Of a stretch of DNA of 64,000 nucleotides, positions 20,796 to 33,197 are shown piece after piece. Made by a program: the position numbers and the translations under genes. The DNA comes from Phocoena phocoena. Its lineage: Eukaryota > Chordata > Mammalia > Artiodactyla > Phocoenidae. The notes below the pieces were generated by a model that did no database searches, was not told where the DNA came from, and worked only from the letters and a program-made list of their open reading frames with translations. The stretch covers positions 1,105,001 to 1,169,000 of the forward strand of contig NC_089239.1 of the NCBI RefSeq assembly GCF_963924675.1. The letters run 5' to 3'. Position 1 is the stretch's first letter, and each line of letters begins with the position of its first letter.

Positions 20796-22227
20796 TGCGA
20801 GTAGAAGTTCACTCAGGGAAGGACCCATTGTGTATCTTGAGGGAGAAAGGCTGCTCGTGTTCCACCTGCAACTAAAGGAGACTTCTTCGTGTAACACGGC
20901 AGTGTTTTGGGAGAGGAAATGCTTATAGGCCTCACTAGAGCCTGTCTTGTTGGAGGCAGTTTGCTACACGCAGAAGTCTCTGCGAAAGAAGTTGATTCAC
21001 GTCAGGGCCCATTGTGAACCTCCTGTGTCTTTCGACACCTTAAATTTACAGGTAAGTATACTGCATGTTTGCCTGCAAATGCAGGCCTGATGGCACAAGG
21101 CGTGTTTCCCATTCTGAAAGTTCTGTTCACGGGGCCTTGAATTTCCCGGAGAGGCATACTGTTCACGGCTCTGTTGAAATTGTAGGCCTGGCTCTGGGAA
21201 GAAATGGGGTTTTCGCTACTAAAACATGCTGCTTCCAAGGCCCGGTTGGGAGCTGATGCTGTCATTCTCTATACCTACGTGAAGACCAAAAGTCAAGCCG
21301 TTGCCTCGAGGTAAGGCCCTGAATTGCCCTGCTGAAGCGGAGGCATGCAGCAGTTTCAAAATGGACTTCGTCGCAGTGCAGGAAGGCTTTTCTTCTTCTT
21401 CTTCTTCTTTGTACACGGGGCTCTCACTGTTGTGGCCTCTCCCGCTCCGGAGCAGAGACTACAGACGCGCAGGCTCAGCGGCCTGGGCTCTCGGGCCTAT
21501 TCATTCAAGGGCATGTTGGAACCTCCCGGTCCGGGGCACGAACTCGTGTCTCCTGCATCGGCAGGCAGACCCTCCACCACTGCGCCACCGGGGAAGCCCG
21601 ACTTTCTGCATTATTGTAACGTTAGCACACATTTCCGGACACATAGAACACTCGCGTGGGCACCCTATTCCCTGCAAGGACACTGAGTAGCGGCAGGCTC
21701 CACTCTTCTGCTCAGAAACATCCAGGCCCGGAAGCCATTCCCAGTCACTCTGTGTATGCCGAGCGTAGGGAAACACACGGCACTCTCCCCTGGGACAGCT
21801 AGATTTCGTCAGCACACCAACAACTCCAGGAAGTCCGTTCTCTCGCGTGCTACAGGCCATAGAGGTCTTCCTCATTGCCCTCATCTGAGCTGCAGCGGGA
21901 AAAACCATCTGCTTCGCATTCTATCTACGAACTCGTACTCGAAGACACCATACGATGAGGACATAGCCGGCATGCATTCCTACTGTAATGAAAGCACAGA
22001 ATTCTTCCTGTTAAACTGCAGCATTTCAGAAGAGACTAAGGACCGAGAGCCTACTTAAGAGAGTTCCGGGATGAGGGAGCTGCCTGCATGTTGAACACCC
22101 TATGAAGAAAAGTTGATTCAGGGAGGGTACTAGTGTGTAGCTAGAGCCTCCTTTGACTTGTGAGAAAACACAAGGATATAGGCTGCATGTTCACTGGAGA
22201 CGGAGGCCAGATGGCAGAAATCTACCC
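20796..22227 (+). repeat. Unit U9 (cut by the assembly gap, subfamily 1)
   Basis: Holds the leader, SINE A (21388-21599), R_A and P1, and then stops at TCTACCC where the N run begins. All visible markers are subfamily 1. By analogy with U8, about 1.3 kb (SINE B to the next unit start) is missing. Confidence 0.95.
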
Positions 22228-22427
22228 NNNNNNNNNNNNNNNNNNNNNNNNNNNNNNNNNNNNNNNNNNNNNNNNNNNNNNNNNNNNNNNNNNNNNNNNN
22301 NNNNNNNNNNNNNNNNNNNNNNNNNNNNNNNNNNNNNNNNNNNNNNNNNNNNNNNNNNNNNNNNNNNNNNNNNNNNNNNNNNNNNNNNNNNNNNNNNNNN
22401 NNNNNNNNNNNNNNNNNNNNNNNNNNN
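22228..22427. other. Assembly gap of exactly 200 N
   Basis: A round-number N run, typical of a scaffolding placeholder and not a measured size. From the phase of the sequence on either side, the missing DNA should be close to 1,298 bp plus a whole number of 2.7-kb units (or short units). Subfamily 1 is on the left and subfamily 2 on the right. Confidence 0.98.
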
Positions 22428-25100
22428 GACCCATTGTGTATCTTGAGGGAGAAAGGCTGCTCGTGTTCCACCTGCAACTAAAGGTGACTTCTTCGTGTAA
22501 CACGGCAGTGTTTTGGGAGAGGAAATGCTTATAGGCCTCACTAGAGCGTGTCTTGTTGGAGGCAGTTTGCTATCCGCAGAAGTCTCTGCGAAGGAAGTTG
22601 ATTCACGTCAGGGCCCATTGTGAAGCTCCTGTGTCTTTCGACACCTTAAATTTACAGGTAAGTATACTGCATGTTTGCCTGCAAATGCAGGCCTGATGGC
22701 ACAAGGCGTGTTTCCCATTCTGAAAGTTCTGTTCACGGGGCCTTGAATTTCCCGGAGAGGCATACTGTTCACGGCTCTGTTGCAATTGTAGGCCTGGCTC
22801 TGGGAAGAAATGGGGTTTTCGCTACTAAAACATGCTGCTTCCAAGGCCCGGTTGGGAGCTGATGCTGTCATTCTCTATACCTACGTGAAGACCAAAAGTC
22901 AGCCGTTGCCTCGAGGTAAGGCCCTGAATTGCCCTGCTGAAGCGGAGGCATGCAGCAGTTTCAAAATGGACTTCGTCGCAGTGCAGGAAGGCTTTTTTTC
23001 TTCTTCTTCTTCTTTGTACACGGGGCTCTCACTGTTGTGGCCTCTCCCGTTCCGGAGCAGAGACTATAGACGCGCAGGCTCAGCGGCCTGGGCTCTCGGG
23101 CCTATTCATTCAAGGGCATGTTGGAACCTCCCGGTCCGGGGCACGAACTCGTGTCTCCTGCATCGGCAGGCAGACCCTCCACCACTGCGCCACCGGGGAA
23201 GCCCGACTTTCTGCATTATTGTAACGTTAGCACACATTTCCGGACACATAGAACACTCGCGTGGGCACCCTATTCCCTGCAAGGACACTGAGTAGCGGCA
23301 GGCTCCACTCTTCTGCTCAGAAACATCCAGGCCCGGAAGCCATTCCCAGTCACTCTGTGTATGCCGAGCGTAGGGAAACACACGGCACTCTCCCCTGGGA
23401 CAGCTAGATTTCGTCAGCACACCAACAACTCCAGGAAGTCCGTTCTCTCGCGTGCTACAGGCCATAGAGGTCTTCCTCATTGCCCTCATCTGAGCTGCAC
23501 CGGGAAAAACCATCTGCTTCGCATTCTATCTACGAACTCGTACTCGAAGACACCATACGATGAGGACATAGCCGGCATGCATTCCTACTGTAATGAAAGC
23601 ACAGAATTCTTCCTGTTAAACTGCAGCATTTCAGAAGAGACTAAGGACCGAGAGCCTACTTAAGAGAGTTCCGGGATGAGGGAGCTGCCTGCATGTTGAA
23701 CACCCTATGAAGAAAAGTGGATTCAGGGAGGGTACTAGTGTGTAGCTAGAGCCTCCTTTGACTTGTGAGAAAACACAAGGATATAGGCTGCATGTTCACT
23801 GGAGACGGAGGCCAGATGGCAGAAATCTACCCTGCCCTTTTATATTCCATATGCGGGCCTCTAACTGCTGTGGCCTCTCCCGTTGCGGCTCCCAGGCTCC
23901 AGAAGCGCGGGCCCAGCGGCCATGGCTCACGGGCCCAGCCGCTCTGCGTCCTGTGCGATCTTCCCGGGACGGGCCACGAACCTGTGTACCCCGCTTCGGC
24001 AGGCAGACTCTCAAACACTGCGCCACCTGGGAAGCCCGAAGTTCTGCATTTCTTTCCCGTTAGCACACGTCGCCGGACACTTAGAACACTCGCGTTGGCA
24101 CCCTCGTCCCTGTGAGGACACTGAGGAGCTGCAGGCTCCAGTGTTCCGCTTAGAAACATCCAGGCCCGGATGCACTTCCCGATCTCTCCGTGTATGCCGA
24201 GTGCGTGGCAACAAACTGCACTCTTCCTTGGGACAGCTAGATTTCGTCAGCACGCCCAGAGCTCCAGGAAGTCCGCTCTCTCACGTCCTACGTGCCACAG
24301 AAGTCTTCCTCATTGCCCTCATCTGAGCTGCACCGGGAAAAACCATCTGCTTTGCATTCTATCTACGAACTCGTACTCGAAGACACCATACGATGAGGAC
24401 ATAGCCGGCATGCATTCCTACTGTAATGAAAGCACAGAATTCTTCCTGTTAAACTGCAGCATTTCAGAAGAGACTAAGGACCGAGAGCCCACTTAAGAGA
24501 GTTCCGGGATGAGGGAGCTGCCTGCGTGTTGAACACCCTATGAAGAAAAGTTGATTCAGGGAGGGTACTAGTGTGTAGCTAGAGCCTCCTTTGACTTGTG
24601 AGAAAACACAGGGTTATAGCTGCATGTTCACTGGAGTCGGAGGCCAGATGGCAGAAATCTTCCCTGCCCGTTTATTTTGCCCCTTCTTCGGCGATGTGCG
24701 GGCCTCTAACTGTTGTGGCCTCTCCCGTTGCGGATCACACGTTCCAGAAGCCCAGGCCCAGCGGCCAAGGCTCACGGGCCCAGCCGCTCTGCGTCCTGTG
24801 GGATCTTCCCAGACTGGGCTACGAAACCGTGTTGACGGCTTCGGCAGGCGGACTCTCAACCACTGCGCCACCAGGGAAACCCCGCTTGCCCATCTTGAAA
24901 GGTCCATTCGTGCTGTCTGGAACCTTCCTAAAGTACAGGTTTCTAACGGGCCTGTAGGCAGTGTAGGCAGTACTCGGGGAACAAAGGCATTTTCGCCGAA
25001 TATACAGGGTGCTACCGTAGCCCGTTTAGGAGCGGCACATGATTATAGGCCTAACTTGAGCCTGCCTCGGTTGACGCAGTTCACTGAACGCAGGACACCC
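22428..25100 (+). repeat. Unit U10 (start lost in gap, subfamily 2)
   Basis: About 26 bp of its start is in the gap. SINEs: A 22993-23204, B 23849-24037, C 24693-24883. Subfamily 2 markers: AAAGGTGACTTC, AGAGCGTGTC, CTATCCGCAG, CGAAGGAAG, GAAGCTCC, CCCGTTCCGG in A, TTTATATTCC and GCGGCTCCC in B (B one base shorter, GCCGCTCTG), GAGTCGGAGG before C. It also has GTTGCAATTG and GACTATAGACG. Private: CGGCGATGTG near 24690. Confidence 0.95.
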
Positions 25101-27799
25101 TGCGAGTAGAAGTTCATTCAGGGAAGGACCCATTGTGTATCTTGAGGGAGAAAGGCTGCTCGTGTTCCACCTGCAACTAAAGGTGACTTCTTCGTGTAAC
25201 ACGGCAGTGTTTTGGGAGAGGAAATGCTTATAGGCCTCACTAGAGCGTGTCTTGTTGGAGGCAGTTTGCTATCCGCAGAAGTCTCTGCGAAGGAAGTTGA
25301 TTCACGTCAGGGCCCATTGTGAAGCTCCTGTGTCTTTCGACACCTTAAATTTACAGGTAAGTATACTGCATGTTTGCCTGCAAATGCAGGCCTGATGGCA
25401 CAAGGCGTGTTTCCCATTCTGAAAGTTCTGTTCACGGGGCCTTGAATTTCCCGGAGAGGCATACTGTTCACGGCTCTGTTGAAATTGTAGGCCTGGCTCT
25501 GGGAAGAAATGGGGTTTTCGCTACTAAAACATGCTGCTTCCAAGGCCCGGTTGGGAGCTGATGCTGTCATTCTCTATACCTACGTGAAGACCAAAAGTCA
25601 GCCGTTGCCTCGAGGTAAGGCCCTGAATTGCCCTGCTGAAGCGGAGGCATGCAGCAGTTTCAAAATGGACTTCGTCGCAGTGCAGGAAGGCTTTTTTTCT
25701 TCTTCTTCTTCTTTGTACACGGGGCTCTCACTGTTGTGGCCTCTCCCGTTCCGGAGCAGAGACTACAGACGCGCAGGCTCAGCGGCCTGGGCTCTCGGGC
25801 CTATTCATTCAAGGGCATGTTGGAACCTCCCGGTCCGGGGCACGAACTCGTGTCTCCTGCATCGGCAGGCAGACCCTCCACCACTGCGCCACCGGGGAAG
25901 CCCGACTTTCTGCATTATTGTAACGTTAGCACACATTTCCGGACACATAGAACACTCGCGTGGGCACCCTATTCCCTGCAAGGACACTGAGTAGCGGCAG
26001 GCTCCACTCTTCTGCTCAGAAACATCCAGGCCCGGAAGCCATTCCCAGTCACTCTGTGTATGCCGAGCGTAGGGAAACACACGGCACTCTCCCCTGGGAC
26101 AGCTAGATTTCGTCAGCACACCAACAACTCCAGGAAGTCCGTTCTCTCGCGTGCTACAGGCCATAGAGGTCTTCCTCATTGCCCTCATCTGAGCTGCACC
26201 GGGAAAAACCATCTGCTTCGCATTCTATCTACGAACTCGTACTCGAAGACACCATACGATGAGGACATAGCCGGCATGCATTCCTACTGTAATGAAAGCA
26301 CAGAATTCTTCCTGTTAAACTGCAGCATTTCAGAAGAGACTAAGGACCGAGAGCCTACTTAAGAGAGTTCCGGGATGAGGGAGCTGCCTGCATGTTGAAC
26401 ACCCTATGAAGAAAAGTGGATTCAGGGAGGGTACTAGTGTGTAGCTAGAGCCTCCTTTGACTTGTGAGAAAACACAAGGATATAGGCTGCATGTTCACTG
26501 GAGACGGAGGCCAGATGGCAGAAATCTACCCTGCCCTTTTATATTCCATATGCGGGCCTCTAACTGCTGTGGCCTCTCCCGTTGCGGCTCCCAGGCTCCA
26601 GAAGCGCGGGCCCAGCGGCCATGGCTCACGGGCCCAGCCGCTCTGCGTCCTGTGCGATCTTCCCGGGACGGGCCACGAACCTGTGTACCCCGCTTCGGCA
26701 GGCAGACTCTCAAACACTGCGCCACCTGGGAAGCCCGAAGTTCTGCATTTCTTTCCCGTTAGCACACGTCGCCGGACACTTAGAACACTCGCGTTGGCAC
26801 CCTCGTCCCTGTGAGGACACTGAGGAGCTGCAGGCTCCAGTGTTCCGCTTAGAAACATCCAGGCCCGGATGCACTTCCCGATCTCTCCGTGTATGCCGAG
26901 TGCGTGGCAACAAACTGCACTCTTCCTTGGGACAGCTAGATTTCGTCAGCACGCCCAGAGCTCCAGGAAGTCCGCTCTCTCACGTCCTACGTGCCACAGA
27001 AGTCTTCCTCATTGCCCTCATCTGAGCTGCACCGGGAAAAACCATCTGCTTTGCATTCTATCTACGAACTCGTACTCGAAGACACCATACGATGAGGACA
27101 TAGCCGGCATGCATTCCTACTGTAATGAAAGCACAGAATTCTTCCTGTTAAACTGCAGCATTTCAGAAGAGACTAAGGACCGAGAGCCCACTTAAGAGAG
27201 TTCCGGGATGAGGGAGCTGCCTGCGTGTTGAACACCCTATGAAGAAAAGTTGATTCAGGGAGGGTACTAGTGTGTAGCTAGAGCCTCCTTTGACTTGTGA
27301 GAAAACACAGGGTTATAGCTGCATGTTCACTGGAGTCGGAGGCCAGATGGCAGAAATCTTCCCTGCCCGTTTATTTTGCCCCTTCTTCGGCCATGTGCGG
27401 GCCTCTAACTGTTGTGGCCTCTCCCGTTGCGGATCACACGTTCCAGAAGCCCAGGCCCAGCGGCCAAGGCTCACGGGCCCAGCCGCTCTGCGTCCTGTGG
27501 GATCTTCCCAGACTGGGCTACGAAACCGTGTTGACGGCTTCGGCAGGCGGACTCTCAACCACTGCGCCACCAGGGAAACCCCGCTTGCCCATCTTGAAAG
27601 GTCCATTCGTGCTGTCTGGAACCTTCCTAAAGTACAGGTTTCTAACGGGCCTGTAGGCAGTGTAGGCAGTACTCGGGGAACAAAGGCATTTTCGCCGAAT
27701 ATACAGGGTGCTACCGTAGCCCGTTTAGGAGCGGCACATGATTATAGGCCTAACTTGAGCCTGCCTCGGTTGACGCAGTTCACTGAACGCAGGACACCC
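25101..27799 (+). repeat. Unit U11 (complete, 2,699 bp, subfamily 2)
   Basis: SINEs: A 25692-25903, B 26548-26736, C 27392-27582. Differs from U10, U12 and U13 in having GTTGAAATTG and GACTACAGACG. Confidence 0.95.
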
Positions 27800-30498
27800 T
27801 GCGAGTAGAAGTTCATTCAGGGAAGGACCCATTGTGTATCTTGAGGGAGAAAGGCTGCTCGTGTTCCACCTGCAACTAAAGGTGACTTCTTCGTGTAACA
27901 CGGCAGTGTTTTGGGAGAGGAAATGCTTATAGGCCTCACTAGAGCGTGTCTTGTTGGAGGCAGTTTGCTATCCGCAGAAGTCTCTGCGAAGGAAGTTGAT
28001 TCACGTCAGGGCCCATTGTGAAGCTCCTGTGTCTTTCGACACCTTAAATTTACAGGTAAGTATACTGCATGTTTGCCTGCAAATGCAGGCCTGATGGCAC
28101 AAGGCGTGTTTCCCATTCTGAAAGTTCTGTTCACGGGGCCTTGAATTTCCCGGAGAGGCATACTGTTCACGGCTCTGTTGCAATTGTAGGCCTGGCTCTG
28201 GGAAGAAATGGGGTTTTCGCTACTAAAACATGCTGCTTCCAAGGCCCGGTTGGGAGCTGATGCTGTCATTCTCTATACCTACGTGAAGACCAAAAGTCAG
28301 CCGTTGCCTCGAGGTAAGGCCCTGAATTGCCCTGCTGAAGCGGAGGCATGCAGCAGTTTCAAAATGGACTTCGTCGCAGTGCAGGAAGGCTTTTTTTCTT
28401 CTTCTTCTTCTTTGTACACGGGGCTCTCACTGTTGTGGCCTCTCCCGTTCCGGAGCAGAGACTATAGACGCGCAGGCTCAGCGGCCTGGGCTCTCGGGCC
28501 TATTCATTCAAGGGCATGTTGGAACCTCCCGGTCCGGGGCACGAACTCGTGTCTCCTGCATCGGCAGGCAGACCCTCCACCACTGCGCCACCGGGGAAGC
28601 CCGACTTTCTGCATTATTGTAACGTTAGCACACATTTCCGGACACATAGAACACTCGCGTGGGCACCCTATTCCCTGCAAGGACACTGAGTAGCGGCAGG
28701 CTCCACTCTTCTGCTCAGAAACATCCAGGCCCGGAAGCCATTCCCAGTCACTCTGTGTATGCCGAGCGTAGGGAAACACACGGCACTCTCCCCTGGGACA
28801 GCTAGATTTCGTCAGCACACCAACAACTCCAGGAAGTCCGTTCTCTCGCGTGCTACAGGCCATAGAGGTCTTCCTCATTGCCCTCATCTGAGCTGCACCG
28901 GGAAAAACCATCTGCTTCGCATTCTATCTACGAACTCGTACTCGAAGACACCATACGATGAGGACATAGCCGGCATGCATTCCTACTGTAATGAAAGCAC
29001 AGAATTCTTCCTGTTAAACTGCAGCATTTCAGAAGAGACTAAGGACCGAGAGCCTACTTAAGAGAGTTCCGGGATGAGGGAGCTGCCTGCATGTTGAACA
29101 CCCTATGAAGAAAAGTGGATTCAGGGAGGGTACTAGTGTGTAGCTAGAGCCTCCTTTGACTTGTGAGAAAACACAAGGATATAGGCTGCATGTTCACTGG
29201 AGACGGAGGCCAGATGGCAGAAATCTACCCTGCCCTTTTATATTCCATATGCGGGCCTCTAACTGCTGTGGCCTCTCCCGTTGCGGCTCCCAGGCTCCAG
29301 AAGCGCGGGCCCAGCGGCCATGGCTCACGGGCCCAGCCGCTCTGCGTCCTGTGCGATCTTCCCGGGACGGGCCACGAACCTGTGTACCCCGCTTCGGCAG
29401 GCAGACTCTCAAACACTGCGCCACCTGGGAAGCCCGAAGTTCTGCATTTCTTTCCCGTTAGCACACGTCGCCGGACACTTAGAACACTCGCGTTGGCACC
29501 CTCGTCCCTGTGAGGACACTGAGGAGCTGCAGGCTCCAGTGTTCCGCTTAGAAACATCCAGGCCCGGATGCACTTCCCGATCTCTCCGTGTATGCCGAGT
29601 GCGTGGCAACAAACTGCACTCTTCCTTGGGACAGCTAGATTTCGTCAGCACGCCCAGAGCTCCAGGAAGTCCGCTCTCTCACGTCCTACGTGCCACAGAA
29701 GTCTTCCTCATTGCCCTCATCTGAGCTGCACCGGGAAAAACCATCTGCTTTGCATTCTATCTACGAACTCGTACTCGAAGACACCATACGATGAGGACAT
29801 AGCCGGCATGCATTCCTACTGTAATGAAAGCACAGAATTCTTCCTGTTAAACTGCAGCATTTCAGAAGAGACTAAGGACCGAGAGCCCACTTAAGAGAGT
29901 TCCGGGATGAGGGAGCTGCCTGCGTGTTGAACACCCTATGAAGAAAAGTTGATTCAGGGAGGGTACTAGTGTGTAGCTAGAGCCTCCTTTGACTTGTGAG
30001 AAAACACAGGGTTATAGCTGCATGTTCACTGGAGTCGGAGGCCAGATGGCAGAAATCTTCCCTGCCCGTTTATTTTGCCCCTTCTTCGGCCATGTGCGGG
30101 CCTCTAACTGTTGTGGCCTCTCCCGTTGCGGATCACACGTTCCAGAAGCCCAGGCCCAGCGGCCAAGGCTCACGGGCCCAGCCGCTCTGCGTCCTGTGGG
30201 ATCTTCCCAGACTGGGCTACGAAACCGTGTTGACGGCTTCGGCAGGCGGACTCTCAACCACTGCGCCACCAGGGAAACCCCGCTTGCCCATCTTGAAAGG
30301 TCCATTCGTGCTGTCTGGAACCTTCCTAAAGTACAGGTTTCTAACGGGCCTGTAGGCAGTGTAGGCAGTACTCGGGGAACAAAGGCATTTTCGCCGAATA
30401 TACAGGGTGCTACCGTAGCCCGTTTAGGAGCGGCACATGATTATAGGCCTAACTTGAGCCTGCCTCGGTTGACGCAGTTCACTGAACGCAGGACACCC
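27800..30498 (+). repeat. Unit U12 (complete, 2,699 bp, subfamily 2)
   Basis: SINEs: A 28391-28602, B 29247-29435, C 30091-30281. GTTGCAATTG and GACTATAGACG, as in U10 and U13. Confidence 0.95.
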
Positions 30499-33197
30499 TG
30501 CGAGTAGAAGTTCATTCAGGGAAGGACCCATTGTGTATCTTGAGGGAGAAAGGCTGCTCGTGTTCCACCTGCAACTAAAGGTGACTTCTTCGTGTAACAC
30601 GGCAGTGTTTTGGGAGAGGAAATGCTTATAGGCCTCACTAGAGCGTGTCTTGTTGGAGGCAGTTTGCTATCCGCAGAAGTCTCTGCGAAGGAAGTTGATT
30701 CACGTCAGGGCCCATTGTGAAGCTCCTGTGTCTTTCGACACCTTAAATTTACAGGTAAGTATACTGCATGTTTGCCTGCAAATGCAGGCCTGATGGCACA
30801 AGGCGTGTTTCCCATTCTGAAAGTTCTGTTCACGGGGCCTTGAATTTCCCGGAGAGGCATACTGTTCACGGCTCTGTTGCAATTGTAGGCCTGGCTCTGG
30901 GAAGAAATGGGGTTTTCGCTACTAAAACATGCTGCTTCCAAGGCCCAGTTGGGAGCTGATGCTGTCATTCTCTATACCTACGTGAAGACCAAAAGTCAGC
31001 CGTTGCCTCGAGGTAAGGCCCTGAATTGCCCTGCTGAAGCGGAGGCATGCAGCAGTTTCAAAATGGACTTCGTCGCAGTGCAGGAAGGCTTTTTTTCTTC
31101 TTCTTCTTCTTTGTACACGGGGCTCTCACTGTTGTGGCCTCTCCCGTTCCGGAGCAGAGACTATAGACGCGCAGGCTCAGCGGCCTGGGCTCTCGGGCCT
31201 ATTCATTCAAGGGCATGTTGGAACCTCCCGGTCCGGGGCACGAACTCGTGTCTCCTGCATCGGCAGGCAGACCCTCCACCACTGCGCCACCGGGGAAGCC
31301 CGACTTTCTGCATTATTGTAACGTTAGCACACATTTCCGGACACATAGAACACTCGCGTGGGCACCCTATTCCCTGCAAGGACACTGAGTAGCGGCAGGC
31401 TCCACTCTTCTGCTCAGAAACATCCAGGCCCGGAAGCCATTCCCAGTCACTCTGTGTATGCCGAGCGTAGGGAAACACACGGCACTCTCCCCTGGGACAG
31501 CTAGATTTCGTCAGCACACCAACAACTCCAGGAAGTCCGTTCTCTCGCGTGCTACAGGCCATAGAGGTCTTCCTCATTGCCCTCATCTGAGCTGCACCGG
31601 GAAAAACCATCTGCTTCGCATTCTATCTACGAACTCGTACTCGAAGACACCATACGATGAGGACATAGCCGGCATGCATTCCTACTGTAATGAAAGCACA
31701 GAATTCTTCCTGTTAAACTGCAGCATTTCAGAAGAGACTAAGGACCGAGAGCCTACTTAAGAGAGTTCCTGGATGAGGGAGCTGCCTGCATGTTGAACAC
31801 CCTATGAAGAAAAGTGGATTCAGGGAGGGTACTAGTGTGTAGCTAGAGCCTCCTTTGACTTGTGAGAAAACACAAGGATATAGGCTGCATGTTCACTGGA
31901 GACGGAGGCCAGATGGCAGAAATCTACCCTGCCCTTTTATATTCCATATGCGGGCCTCTAACTGCTGTGGCCTCTCCCGTTGCGGCTCCCAGGCTCCAGA
32001 AGCGCGGGCCCAGCGGCCATGGCTCACGGGCCCAGCCGCTCTGCGTCCTGTGCGATCTTCCCGGGACGGGCCACGAACCTGTGTACCCCGCTTCGGCAGG
32101 CAGACTCTCAAACACTGCGCCACCTGGGAAGCCCGAAGTTCTGCATTTCTTTCCCGTTAGCACACGTCGCCGGACACTTAGAACACTCGCGTTGGCACCC
32201 TCGTCCCTGTGAGGACACTGAGGAGCTGCAGGCTCCAGTGTTCCGCTTAGAAACATCCAGGCCCGGATGCACTTCCCGATCTCTCCGTGTATGCCGAGTG
32301 CGTGGCAACAAACTGCACTCTTCCTTGGGACAGCTAGATTTCGTCAGCACGCCCAGAGCTCCAGGAAGTCCGCTCTCTCACGTCCTACGTGCCACAGAAG
32401 TCTTCCTCATTGCCCTCATCTGAGCTGCACCGGGAAAAACCATCTGCTTTGCATTCTATCTACGAACTCGTACTCGAAGACACCATACGATGAGGACATA
32501 GCCGGCATGCATTCCTACTGTAATGAAAGCACAGAATTCTTCCTGTTAAACTGCAGCATTTCAGAAGAGACTAAGGACCGAGAGCCCACTTAAGAGAGTT
32601 CCGGGATGAGGGAGCTGCCTGCGTGTTGAACACCCTATGAAGAAAAGTTGATTCAGGGAGGGTACTAGTGTGTAGCTAGAGCCTCCTTTGACTTGTGAGA
32701 AAACACAGGGTTATAGCTGCATGTTCACTGGAGTCGGAGGCCAGATGGCAGAAATCTTCCCTGCCCGTTTATTTTGCCCCTTCTTCGGCCATGTGCGGGC
32801 CTCTAACTGTTGTGGCCTCTCCCGTTGCGGATCACACGTTCCAGAAGCCCAGGCCCAGCGGCCAAGGCTCACGGGCCCAGCCGCTCTGCGTCCTGTGGGA
32901 TCTTCCCAGACTGGGCTACGAAACCGTGTTGACGGCTTCGGCAGGCGGACTCTCAACCACTGCGCCACCAGGGAAACCCCGCTTGCCCATCTTGAAAGGT
33001 CCATTCGTGCTGTCTGGAACCTTCCTAAAGTACAGGTTTCTAACGGGCCTGTAGGCAGTGTAGGCAGTACTCGGGGAACAAAGGCATTTTCGCCGAATAT
33101 ACAGGGTGCTACCGTAGCCCGTTTAGGAGCGGCACATGATTATAGGCCTAACTTGAGCCTGCCTCGGTTGACGCAGTTCACTGAACGCAGGACACCC
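30499..33197 (+). repeat. Unit U13 (complete, 2,699 bp, subfamily 2)
   Basis: SINEs: A 31090-31301, B 31946-32134, C 32790-32980. Private within its subfamily: GGCCCAGTTGG (A at 30947) and GAGTTCCTGG near 31764. Confidence 0.95.
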
